From Bacillota bacterium (lineage in GTDB: Bacteria > Bacillota > Clostridia > Tissierellales > Peptoniphilaceae), in NCBI GenBank assembly GCA_023418835.1, contig JAEZYW010000006.1, forward strand, positions 1-5,281: a DNA stretch of 5,281 nt, read 5' to 3'. Positions 1 through 5,281 of this stretch are shown in pieces (position 1 is the first letter of the stretch; each line of letters starts with the position of its first letter). The position numbers and the translations under genes are program-made. A model generated the notes under the pieces. The model did no database searches. It was not told where the DNA came from and saw only the letters and a list, made by a program, of their open reading frames with translations.

Positions 1-666
1 TGTCTCTGATACGAATCTTAAATAAGGTTTTTTCCAACCAATAAATTTGTGAAAATCCTCATACCATGAATTGGCTATGGCTGGTCTATTAGTTACTATA
101 AGGACATTTTTAGCTTCAATTTTTCTAATAAAATCGTAGGTGGATAAAGTCTTTCCAAATCTGGGTTTGGCATTCCAGAGGAATTTATTTACTTCTTCGT
201 CGTCATATTTTTTATTTTCCATATAGTATTTATAGGTTTCTGAAACTGCTTTTTCTTGTTCAAATCGTAAAATGTAATCTGAGTGATCTTTAGAAATTTG
301 GATCTCGTCATAGTCTCGATTAATGTATTCATCAGTAAGTTCTTCTGCCCGCTCTAAATGGCCATTAAAATAAAACCATTCATTGGCTGTATCGTTGAAG
401 ATTTCTCTTTTAATTTTATTTTCTATTAGATATCTATGTAAATCTCTATCGTGGAACCAGGTGCCATCTGAGCGCCTTGCCCTTTTTTCAAATAGAGTTT
501 TATGTTTTATTCCAGCAGTTCCCAACTGCTCTCTTATCCTTTGTTCCACCACTCTATTGGTCTCTCCAATTTTTACGTATCCTTGGTGAGTGGGTACTTC
601 AGGTAAAATGTATGCGTAAATTTTTAAATCCAGTTCTTCAAAGGGTTTAATATCAATTGTCCTCAT
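1..666 (-). CDS. GIY-YIG nuclease / superfamily 2 helicase fusion, C-terminus cut by window
   Basis: An open frame of 222 codons runs off the window start with no stop. The N-terminus reads as a GIY-YIG/T5orf172-type nuclease domain: IYAYILP (residues 16-22), GYVKIGET (29-36), the conserved arginine region RVVEQRI (38-44) and a downstream glutamate in EWFYF (96-100). A charged linker follows, then NAKPRFGKT with a perfect Walker A (A166 to T173) and the start of a helicase core, VLIVTNRPAIANSW (about 187-200). By family knowledge such proteins cut DNA with the GIY-YIG domain and translocate with the helicase; the remaining helicase motifs lie outside the window. The start is ATG at 666, because GGAGG at 673-677 sits 6 nt upstream. 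An in-frame ATG at 672 abuts that site and is less likely. The gene overlaps the methyltransferase-like gene by 14 nt, so the two are probably translationally coupled. A restriction or phage-defence role is inferred. Confidence 0.85.
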   Translation of the reverse strand, partial: MRTIDIKPFEELDLKIYAYILPEVPTHQGYVKIGETNRVVEQRIREQLGTAGIKHKTLFEKRARRSDGTWFHDRDLHRYLIENKIKREIFNDTANEWFYFNGHLERAEELTDEYINRDYDEIQISKDHSDYILRFEQEKAVSETYKYYMENKKYDDEEVNKFLWNAKPRFGKTLSTYDFIRKIEAKNVLIVTNRPAIANSWYEDFHKFIGWKKPYLRFVSET

Positions 667-1414
667 CTTCATCCTCCATCAGCTCTAAATATACATCTGT
701 AATTTTACTTTCTTGGTATCTGGTCTTATTTACAATCTCCTCTTCATCTTGGAAAAATGAAACTTGATTTTTCCTTAGAATTGAGTTGTCATAGGTGCCA
801 CTATTTTTTAGATATTCTCCTGGTTTTTTTTCTTTCCTGTCTATAATTTCCTCCATTGTGTATTCGGTTCTGGATACGGAAATGGTCTTTAATCCCTTTA
901 TATCTCCAGTAGGTTTCCAATGGCTAAATATTAAATCTTCCCCTCGGTTATTTTTCCTAGTTAAAAAATCGCCTTGGATTATATTGGCTGTAATTATTAT
1001 TTTGGCGCTGTCTAAAACTTTTCGTTTAATCTTTTTGTCGTGTTTTTTTAAGGCCTCAATATAAAAATCGTAAAATATCTCGAATAAATTTATTATGCAA
1101 ATGCTGGTGTTGTCTTCCAATAATTCTATTCCGTATATAGTTGTAAGGGCAAAGAGGGAATAATTTTCGTATTGTAAAATACTGCTATTAAAAAACTTGG
1201 TGACAGTGGTAAGTTTTCTCCTTAAAATTTCTGTTAAGAATGCGCCTTCTCCTGCACCTGGCTCTAAAAATGTGGTTTCTAAATCCTTAGACAGCTCTTT
1301 GATATCTGGAGTGTCTAACATTTTTTTTACTATATTTTTTGGAGTAAGCACCTCGCCGTGCTTTTGAACTCGCTTTTTGCTCTTGATAATTATTTCTGTA
1401 TCTATATTTTCCAT
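653..1414 (-). CDS. SAM-dependent DNA methyltransferase-like protein (restriction subunit M type)
   Basis: A complete 253-aa protein. GEVLTP (residues 20-25) matches the GE-x-x-TP element at the N-terminus of N6-adenine DNA methyltransferases. FLEPGAGEGAFL (49-60) is motif I, the SAM-binding loop. YGIELLED (94-101) carries the acidic motif II residue E97, and IIQGDFL (145-151) resembles motif III. The expected motif IV (NPPY/DPPY), which flips and holds the target base, is not visible anywhere downstream; that stretch contains IFSHWKP and a very acidic tail (MEDEDEDN). Proteins of this short type in Firmicutes, as I recall them, also lack it, so this looks like a family trait rather than damage. 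The ATG is preceded by AAAAGGA (1419-1425), and a promoter lies about 70 nt further up. It is first in a two-gene cassette with the nuclease-helicase. Whether it methylates DNA or only binds SAM/DNA is unknown. Confidence 0.8.
   Translation of the reverse strand: MENIDTEIIIKSKKRVQKHGEVLTPKNIVKKMLDTPDIKELSKDLETTFLEPGAGEGAFLTEILRRKLTTVTKFFNSSILQYENYSLFALTTIYGIELLEDNTSICIINLFEIFYDFYIEALKKHDKKIKRKVLDSAKIIITANIIQGDFLTRKNNRGEDLIFSHWKPTGDIKGLKTISVSRTEYTMEEIIDRKEKKPGEYLKNSGTYDNSILRKNQVSFFQDEEEIVNKTRYQESKITDVYLELMEDEDEDN
673..677 (-). promoter_or_regulatory. Ribosome binding site of the nuclease-helicase gene
   Basis: GGAGG on the minus strand lies inside the end of the methyltransferase-like gene, 6 nt before ATG 666. 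It decides between two in-frame ATGs (672 and 666) in favour of 666. Confidence 0.7.
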
Positions 1415-1479
1415 AATGTCCTTTTGAATTCTAATCTATAAATTAGTATCTATGTAAATAGTTTTTGAATAAGTTATTG

Positions 1480-1496
1480 TACTAAATAGTATACTA
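1480..1496. promoter_or_regulatory. Nested TACTA/TAGTA inverted repeats (candidate operator)
   Basis: TACTA (1480-1484), AA, TAGTA (1487-1491), TACTA (1492-1496) form two overlapping inverted repeats; 1487-1496 is a perfect 10-bp palindrome. They cover the predicted -10 box of the methyltransferase-like gene, where a bound repressor would block initiation. No candidate controller gene is visible in the window, so the binding protein is unknown. Confidence 0.35.
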
Positions 1497-1515
1497 CATT
1501 ATCTGTTTATATCAA
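1488..1515 (-). promoter_or_regulatory. Sigma-A-type promoter of the restriction-like cassette
   Basis: On the minus strand a -35 box TTGATA (1510-1515) is followed after 16 bp by a -10 box TATACT (1488-1493). The start of transcription would fall near 1481, leaving an untranslated leader of about 65-70 nt before the methyltransferase-like ATG. This rests on sequence match only; AT-rich DNA gives such matches by chance, but both boxes are good and the position fits. Confidence 0.5.
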
Positions 1516-1538
1516 AGTTTAGGTGGGTCATTATATGT

Positions 1539-1566
1539 AAAAAGCCTTCCCTAATAGTGGGGAAGG
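1539..1566 (-). terminator. Rho-independent terminator of the msrAB-marR-nitroreductase operon
   Basis: CCTTCCC (1545-1551) and GGGAAGG (1560-1566) form a 7-bp, largely G+C stem with an 8-nt loop. Read on the minus strand, the stem is followed by CTTTTT (1539-1544). The T-tract is on that side only, so it stops leftward transcripts from the nitroreductase operon just before the next promoter. It is the better of two hairpins in this gap. Confidence 0.75.
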
Positions 1567-1642
1567 ATAGACTGTTGACAAAAGTCTCGATAAATTCTTT
1601 TCGACTACTTTCGACCTTTATGAATAAATTTTAAACAATATC
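1567..1642. other. Non-coding stretch with short repeats between two hairpins
   Basis: Within the 281-nt gene-free gap, the part not explained by promoter or terminators holds AGACT (1569-1573) and AGTCT (1583-1587) as an inverted repeat with a 9-nt spacer, and TTTCGAC twice (1599-1605 and 1609-1615) spaced by 10 bp. No open frame or recognisable RNA is visible. It may be a recombination scar or a protein-binding site; neither is established. Confidence 0.3.
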
Positions 1643-1664
1643 AAGACCCTAACTAAAGGGTCTT
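1643..1664 (-). terminator. Hairpin 32 nt downstream of the nitroreductase stop, weak terminator
   Basis: AAGACCCT (1643-1650) and AGGGTCTT (1657-1664) form a perfect 8-bp stem with a 6-nt loop. On the minus strand it is followed by GATATTGTTT, a poor T-tract. It may be a leaky first terminator or a 3'-end stabilising hairpin, backed up by the stronger one at 1545-1566. Confidence 0.5.
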
Positions 1665-1695
1665 AGACATTAAAATTATATATTAATACGAAAAT

Positions 1696-2283
1696 TTATC
1701 TTACTATCTTTACTATTTCATCTATATCTCTAAACTCTTTAACTTTTGGATCTTCAATGACATCTCCAAAGGGCATTTGGGATATTAATTTCCAGTTTTT
1801 GGGAACATTAAAAGCTTCCCTTACCTTATCGTCAATAATTGGATTGTAATGTTGAAGATTTGCTCCCACTCCTAAATTCGTCAATCCCAACCACACGTTA
1901 ATTTGAGCCATTCCCGCACTTTGCTTTGACCAACTTATAAAAGTGTCGCTAAATTTTTCCACATTTTCGTTGACAATATCTTCGTCAATAAAAAACAAAA
2001 CAGTTCCATAACCAGATATAAAACTTTTGTCAATTTTCTCTTCCGTCTTAACAAATCTCTCTTCGCCTATTCTTTCTAGAAGAATTTCCTTGACTATGTT
2101 CCAAAGAGTTTTGTGATTTTCTCCAAGTAAAATAATTCCCCTTGTGGCTTGCATATTATAAGGACTCGGGGTGTGTCTTATTCCTTGTTTTATCACTTCA
2201 ATTACTTCATCTTCTGGTACACTTATCGTATTCGTAATGGAATACTGGGATCTTCTTTTCTTTAATAGTTCAATAAATTTCAT
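1696..2283 (-). CDS. Nitroreductase family protein, Frm2-like
   Basis: A complete 195-aa FMN-dependent oxidoreductase of about the usual length for the Frm2-like nitroreductases. These enzymes use NAD(P)H to reduce nitro-aromatics or quinone-like compounds in the cytoplasm; the physiological substrate is often unknown, and here too. The N-terminal KKRRSQY (8-14) and HTPSPYNMQATR (37-48) supply phosphate and flavin contacts. GMAQINVWLGLTNLG (124-138) and the diagnostic GANLQHYNP (140-148) place it in the Frm2 branch, and QMPFGD (169-174) is the conserved C-terminal flavin-site element. It has no cysteine. The start is secure: AAGGAG (2289-2294) lies 5 nt upstream and overlaps the marR stop. 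It is the last gene of the operon, 9 nt after marR, so the regulator probably controls it; a detoxification role is inferred from that pairing. Confidence 0.85.
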   Translation of the reverse strand: MKFIELLKKRRSQYSITNTISVPEDEVIEVIKQGIRHTPSPYNMQATRGIILLGENHKTLWNIVKEILLERIGEERFVKTEEKIDKSFISGYGTVLFFIDEDIVNENVEKFSDTFISWSKQSAGMAQINVWLGLTNLGVGANLQHYNPIIDDKVREAFNVPKNWKLISQMPFGDVIEDPKVKEFRDIDEIVKIVR

Positions 2284-2292
2284 TCTATCTCC

Positions 2293-2709
2293 TTAGTATA
2301 ATCTTTTAAGCAGTTCCAACAAATTCACTTTTTCCTCTGGGGAATAAACTTCTAGCTTTTTAGAAATAATCTCCATGTGTTTAGGAAATACTTCCTTTAT
2401 CAACTCTTCCCCTTTGGAGGTTAAACTAACTAAGTAGCTTCTCTTATCCTTTGGGTTAACTTTCTTTTTTACAAGTTTCGATTTTTCCAAATTTTTTATT
2501 AGCACCGTCATATTTCCACTGGTGGCTAAAATGACGTCTATAATTTCTTGTATAGTAAGGGAGCCCTTTGTGTTAAGGGCCTCCAAAACCGCAAACTGAC
2601 CGAGAGTTATTCCATATTCTCTAAATAACTCTAAAGAGTCGTTATGAATTTCCTTAAAAGCTTTTGACAGAGCTATTATAATGAGCCCATTTTCATATTT
2701 CTTATTCAT
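2293..2709 (-). CDS. MarR-family transcriptional regulator
   Basis: A complete 138-aa protein of standard MarR length. The first helix and ITLGQFAVLEAL (34-45) form the dimer and entry helices. LTIQEIIDVI (51-60) and the recognition helix around SGNMTVLIKNLE (64-75) form the winged helix, and the beta wing carries the signature DKRSYLVSLTSKG (88-100). A C-terminal helix closes the dimer interface. MarR proteins usually repress their own operon and release DNA on binding a small molecule or on oxidation. This one has no cysteine, so it cannot be an OhrR-type thiol sensor; a ligand is more likely. ATG 2709 is the first possible start, because a stop codon lies in frame 12 nt upstream. The Shine-Dalgarno is weak (AGGG, 12 nt away). 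It lies between msrAB and the nitroreductase and probably regulates one or both. Confidence 0.88.
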   Translation of the reverse strand: MNKKYENGLIIIALSKAFKEIHNDSLELFREYGITLGQFAVLEALNTKGSLTIQEIIDVILATSGNMTVLIKNLEKSKLVKKKVNPKDKRSYLVSLTSKGEELIKEVFPKHMEIISKKLEVYSPEEKVNLLELLKRLY

Positions 2710-2717
2710 GTTATATA

Positions 2718-2744
2718 GTTACCCTATTACCACTAATTAGTAAC
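2718..2744. promoter_or_regulatory. Candidate MarR operator in the msrAB-marR gap
   Basis: The 38-nt gap holds a perfect palindrome ACTAATTAGT (2732-2741) inside a wider GTTAC (2718-2722) to GTAAC (2740-2744) inverted repeat. Its size, AT-rich core and position directly before marR fit a MarR-dimer site. I see no convincing -35/-10 pair with it, so it might act on an unseen internal promoter or as a roadblock. Confidence 0.4.
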
Positions 2745-2747
2745 ATT

Positions 2748-3815
2748 TTATTGGAAATATTTTAAATACTCTCCATATCCTTCTGATTCCATTTCTTCGT
2801 AAGGAATAAATTTAAGGGAAGCGCCGTTTATACAATACCTCAATCCACCCTCATCCCTTGGACCGTCTTCGAAGACGTGACCCAAATGAGAGTCTCCAGA
2901 TTTAGACTTTACTTCTACTCTACTCATTCCATGGGAACTATCTTCTATATAGTCAATTGAGTAAGAAGTCAAAGGTCTTGTAAAGCTAGGCCATCCGCAT
3001 CCTCCGTCGTATTTATCTTCAGATGAAAATAGGGGTTCTCCAGTTGTTATATCCACATAAATTCCCTTTTCATAAAAATCGTCGTATTCGCTGGTAAATG
3101 CCCTTTCCGTTCCAGCATTTTGGGTGACGAAATACTGTTCCTCAGTTAAGATTTCTTTTAACTCTTCATCGGAAGGTCTTTTGTATTCTCCATAAAGGGG
3201 CACATCTGCAAGACTTAAGTCCACATGACAATAACCCATTGGGTTCTTTATCAAATAATCTTGGTGATAATCTTCAGCTGTCACGTAGTTTTGCAATTTT
3301 TCTATCTCCACGACAATTTCCTTATTGTAATCTTTTCTCTTCAAATCAACTAAACTTCTAACTTTTTCCAACACACCTTCGTCATCAGAATAAATTCCAG
3401 TTCTATACTGTCTGCCAATATCTCCTCCTTGTTTGTTTAAACTAGTAGGATCGATTATTCTAAAGAGATGATCTACGATTTCAGTTAAAGATATTTTGTT
3501 TTCATCGTATTTTAAGTGGAGGGCTTCCACATGATCCGTCTCTTTTAAATTTTCGTAAGTTGTTTCCTCTGTCTTTCCATTTGCATATCCAACTTCCGTT
3601 TCCAAAATTCCATCTAGCCTTTGAAAGTATCCTTCAACTCCCCAAAAACATCCACCTGCCAAGTAAATATCTTTTATAGAGGAATTGCCCAGTTTGTTTA
3701 TATCTACAGAATAAGTTTTTTCCATATCTTTTTTAATCTCCTTTCCATTTTTACCACAAGAAACTAAGGTGAGAATTGCAAGTCCCAATACCAATAGTAA
3801 TATAATTTTTTTCAT
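2748..3815 (-). CDS. msrAB: Lipoprotein methionine sulfoxide reductase MsrA-MsrB fusion
   Basis: A complete 355-aa bifunctional enzyme that reduces both the S- and R-forms of methionine sulfoxide in oxidised proteins. A signal peptide ([11 protein letters not shown] onward) ends in a lipobox LVSC with C20, so it should be anchored outside the membrane. The MsrA domain has GCFWG (55-59, catalytic C56), EVGYANG, GRQYRTG and [19 protein letters not shown] (194-199) offers C196 as resolving cysteine. The MsrB domain has GGCGWPSF (C273), [11 protein letters not shown] and RYCIN (catalytic C328). The zinc CxxC pair of many MsrB proteins is replaced by VDITTGEP, as in other fused forms. The start is ATG 3815, with AGGTGA 5 nt upstream. 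A GTG at 3824 would give 358 aa but lies within that ribosome site. No thioredoxin-like or CcdA-like electron donor is in the window. It is first of the msrAB-marR-nitroreductase group; its promoter is not clear. Confidence 0.95.
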   Translation of the reverse strand: MKKIILLLVLGLAILTLVSCGKNGKEIKKDMEKTYSVDINKLGNSSIKDIYLAGGCFWGVEGYFQRLDGILETEVGYANGKTEETTYENLKETDHVEALHLKYDENKISLTEIVDHLFRIIDPTSLNKQGGDIGRQYRTGIYSDDEGVLEKVRSLVDLKRKDYNKEIVVEIEKLQNYVTAEDYHQDYLIKNPMGYCHVDLSLADVPLYGEYKRPSDEELKEILTEEQYFVTQNAGTERAFTSEYDDFYEKGIYVDITTGEPLFSSEDKYDGGCGWPSFTRPLTSYSIDYIEDSSHGMSRVEVKSKSGDSHLGHVFEDGPRDEGGLRYCINGASLKFIPYEEMESEGYGEYLKYFQ

Positions 3816-3820
3816 AAAAA

Positions 3821-3826
3821 TCACCT
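3821..3826 (-). promoter_or_regulatory. Ribosome binding site of msrAB
   Basis: AGGTGA on the minus strand with a 5-nt TTTTT spacer to ATG 3815. It shows that the longer reading from GTG 3824, which lies within this site, is not the true start. Confidence 0.7.
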
Positions 3827-3873
3827 ATATAATTTATTCCCTTAAATAAAAAATTTATGCCCTTCTCATTAGA

Positions 3874-3902
3874 TTGACTTAAATATAAAAGTGATTTAAA
3901 AT
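3874..3902 (+). promoter_or_regulatory. Sigma-A-type promoter of the sigma-54 activator gene
   Basis: TTGACT (3874-3879), a 17-bp spacer and TAAAAT (3897-3902) make a near-consensus housekeeping promoter on the plus strand. Transcription would start near 3909, giving a leader of only about 14 nt that still contains the ribosome site AGGTGA (3913-3918). The activator itself is therefore probably transcribed without sigma-54. It sits in the 107-nt divergent gap with msrAB. Confidence 0.6.
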
Positions 3903-3922
3903 TTATAGGAGTAGGTGATTTT

Positions 3923-5281
3923 GTGGAAGGAATCCTTTTTAAAATTCAAGATGCAGTAATTGAATACGCTAACGTAATTTCTAATATTACCCACGTAGAT
4001 GTGGAAGTAATGGATAGGAGTTTCAGAAGAGTTGCAGGTACTGGAATCTTTAAAGATCGAATAAATGAAAACATGGAAAACGAAAGTTTTATCTACCAAA
4101 AAGTCTTAGAGTCTGGAGAAGTTATGATTGTCAACAATCCTCGCATTGACGAAATTTGCAAGGATTGCCCAACTAAGGAAACTTGTACAGAGACTTTTGA
4201 AATTTCTGCACCAATTAAGCTAGATGGCGAGACCATTGGTGTAATTGGCATGATGAGTAACGACGAAGATAGCAAGGCGGTAATTACTGAAAGTTTGGAT
4301 GACTACTTGGGACTATTGGGTCAAGTTTCTGATTTTATTGCAACAAAGGCATACGAATTTGGAGATTTGGAAAGGCTTATGGAAACTGTGACTGCTTTAG
4401 AAGACGTCTCTAGACACGTGGAACAGGGAGTTTTAATCGTAGACAATGACGACAAGCTTATAAATATTAACGAAAGCGCTAAAAAACAGTTGGGACTAAG
4501 CGAAGATGACCTCAATAAACCTATCGTCATAAAATCCACGGGAGATTCCATAGAAAACGCAGACGAATACGTGATTACCATTGGTAAAAACAATTATAAT
4601 ATAATAGGCAATGTGGTGAATTTAAAAAAATATAACAATAAAGTAAGAAAGATTATCATCTTTTCCCATTTGAATCACATTGTGAGTGAAATAAATAAGA
4701 ACCAATCTTTAATATATCCACTGGCTATAGAAAATATTATAGGAGTTAGTCAGGAGACTTTAAGGTTGAAAAAAGAAATTTTAAAAGTTTCTAAATCCCG
4801 CTCTACAGTTATGATTACCGGAGAGAGCGGAACGGGAAAAGAAATGGTTGCAACTGCAATTTGGAAAAGTAGCGATCGAGAAGAAAAGCCCTTTGTCGCT
4901 GTAAATTGCGGCGCCATTCCAGAGCCTTTATTAGAAAGTGAGCTCTTTGGCTATGTAAAAGGAGCTTTTACAGGAGCTGACGATAAGGGTAGAATTGGAA
5001 AATTTGAATTGGCAAATAACGGCATCATATTCCTAGACGAAATTGGGGATATGCCCCTTTATCTGCAAGTTAAACTTTTGCGCGTCCTCCAAGAAAAAGA
5101 AATCACTCGTTTGGGCTCCAATAGAAAAATCCCTCTAGACGTTAGGGTCATCGCCGCTACTAATAAAAATTTAGAAGAAATGGTAAAAAACAATCAGTTT
5201 AGAGAAGATTTGTATTACAGACTAAATGTATTTCCAGCTATGGTTTTGGCTTTTACAACTCAAAGTAGTAGTGGAACTATC
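3923..5281 (+). CDS. Sigma-54-dependent transcriptional activator, C-terminus replaced by foreign sequence
   Basis: The open frame of 453 codons continues past the window end. Residues 1-145 form a GAF-like sensor with a cysteine cluster, C79-x2-C82-x5-C88, followed by a [10 protein letters not shown] strand. A short PAS-like segment follows (about 157-210, with [11 protein letters not shown] at 166-176). The AAA+ domain begins near 270: Walker A GESGTGKE (300-307), the sigma-54 contact loop GAFTGA (347-352), Walker B FLDE (370-373), RVIAATN, and [13 protein letters not shown] (426-438) with the arginine finger. Such proteins hydrolyse ATP to open sigma-54 promoters, usually of nearby catabolic or transport genes. 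The usual continuation of the AAA+ domain (a PPLRERxEDI-like stretch) and the DNA-binding helix-turn-helix are absent; residues 439-453 match a transporter instead. GTG 3923 is the start: AGGTGA lies 4 nt upstream, and the frame has no other start before a stop at 3875. The regulated genes cannot be seen. Confidence 0.85.
   Translation, partial: MEGILFKIQDAVIEYANVISNITHVDVEVMDRSFRRVAGTGIFKDRINENMENESFIYQKVLESGEVMIVNNPRIDEICKDCPTKETCTETFEISAPIKLDGETIGVIGMMSNDEDSKAVITESLDDYLGLLGQVSDFIATKAYEFGDLERLMETVTALEDVSRHVEQGVLIVDNDDKLININESAKKQLGLSEDDLNKPIVIKSTGDSIENADEYVITIGKNNYNIIGNVVNLKKYNNKVRKIIIFSHLNHIVSEINKNQSLIYPLAIENIIGVSQETLRLKKEILKVSKSRSTVMITGESGTGKEMVATAIWKSSDREEKPFVAVNCGAIPEPLLESELFGYVKGAFTGADDKGRIGKFELANNGIIFLDEIGDMPLYLQVKLLRVLQEKEITRLGSNRKIPLDVRVIAATNKNLEEMVKNNQFREDLYYRLNVFPAMVLAFTTQSSSGTI
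5237..5281 (+). pseudogene. Fragment of a DAACS-family sodium:dicarboxylate/amino-acid symporter joined in frame
   Basis: The last 15 codons read [15 protein letters not shown]. This resembles the serine-rich HP1 hairpin of glutamate/dicarboxylate/cystine symporters (typically PA-x-x-x-AF-[ST]-T-x-SS-x-x-T-[LI]-P) and nothing in an AAA+ activator. It follows a proline codon (5234-5236) that fits both families, so the crossover probably lies within about 5231-5239. The other two forward frames here do not restore the activator sequence. The rest of the symporter would lie beyond the window. Confidence 0.6.

Noticed and set aside
383..589. Plus-strand open frame of 68 codons
   Set aside because: It lies antisense to the nuclease-helicase, whose reading frame shows family motifs; it has no recognisable domain.
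795..1064. Plus-strand open frame of 89 codons with hydrophobic segments
   Set aside because: It is antisense to the methyltransferase-like gene; hydrophobicity is expected from the complement of a lysine/glutamate-rich AT-rich gene.
3816..3824. A longer msrAB start at GTG 3824
   Set aside because: The GTG lies within the AGGTGA ribosome site of ATG 3815, and the shorter protein begins with a typical MKK lipoprotein signal.
3816..3922. A -24/-12 sigma-54 promoter in the divergent gap
   Set aside because: No GG-N10-GC pair in a TGGCAC/TTGC context is visible on either strand.
3896..4593. Three minus-strand open frames (3896-4099, 4093-4275, 4321-4593)
   Set aside because: All are antisense to the sigma-54 activator and show no motif.
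5234..5281. Simple frameshift as the cause of the odd activator end
   Set aside because: Neither alternative forward frame after 5236 gives the expected PPLRER-like continuation, and the frame in use gives a coherent symporter motif.
1..5281. CRISPR arrays, tRNA or rRNA genes, insertion sequences
   Set aside because: No regular repeat-spacer pattern, no cloverleaf-like sequence and no transposase-like frame was seen.

Overview
The window is AT-rich with typical low-GC Gram-positive signals: AGGAGG-type ribosome binding sites, a lipoprotein MsrA-MsrB fusion, and a sigma-54 activator with a clostridial-style cysteine cluster. I infer an anaerobic Bacillota member, perhaps of the Peptoniphilus/Tissierellia kind. 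The genus is a guess. Both ends cut through genes, so this may be a whole draft or metagenomic contig.

Region 1 (1-1414, minus strand) is a two-gene cassette resembling restriction-modification. A 253-aa methyltransferase-like protein has the SAM-binding motif but no visible NPPY catalytic motif. It overlaps by 14 nt a large protein, cut by the window start, that joins an N-terminal GIY-YIG-type nuclease domain to the Walker A region of a superfamily 2 helicase. A sigma-A-type promoter with a nested TACTA/TAGTA operator-like repeat lies upstream.

Region 2 (1415-1695) is non-coding. It holds that promoter, an intrinsic terminator that insulates it from the next operon, a second hairpin, and short repeats of unknown meaning.

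Region 3 (1696-3815, minus strand) looks like a redox-stress operon. The order of transcription is msrAB (a membrane-anchored methionine sulfoxide reductase), a MarR-family regulator without cysteines, then a Frm2-like nitroreductase. Spacing is 38 nt and 9 nt, and a palindrome sits just before marR as a candidate autoregulatory operator.

Region 4 (3816-5281, plus strand) is a divergent intergenic region followed by a sigma-54-dependent activator with a cysteine-bearing sensor region, a PAS domain and an AAA+ domain. The AAA+ sequence follows the family closely up to the proline at 5234-5236. It then switches, in frame, to 15 residues that read like the serine-rich hairpin of a sodium:dicarboxylate/amino-acid symporter (DAACS family). 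This abrupt chimera at the window edge is the most striking feature. It is either a real deletion fusion or an assembly join, and the window cannot distinguish the two.
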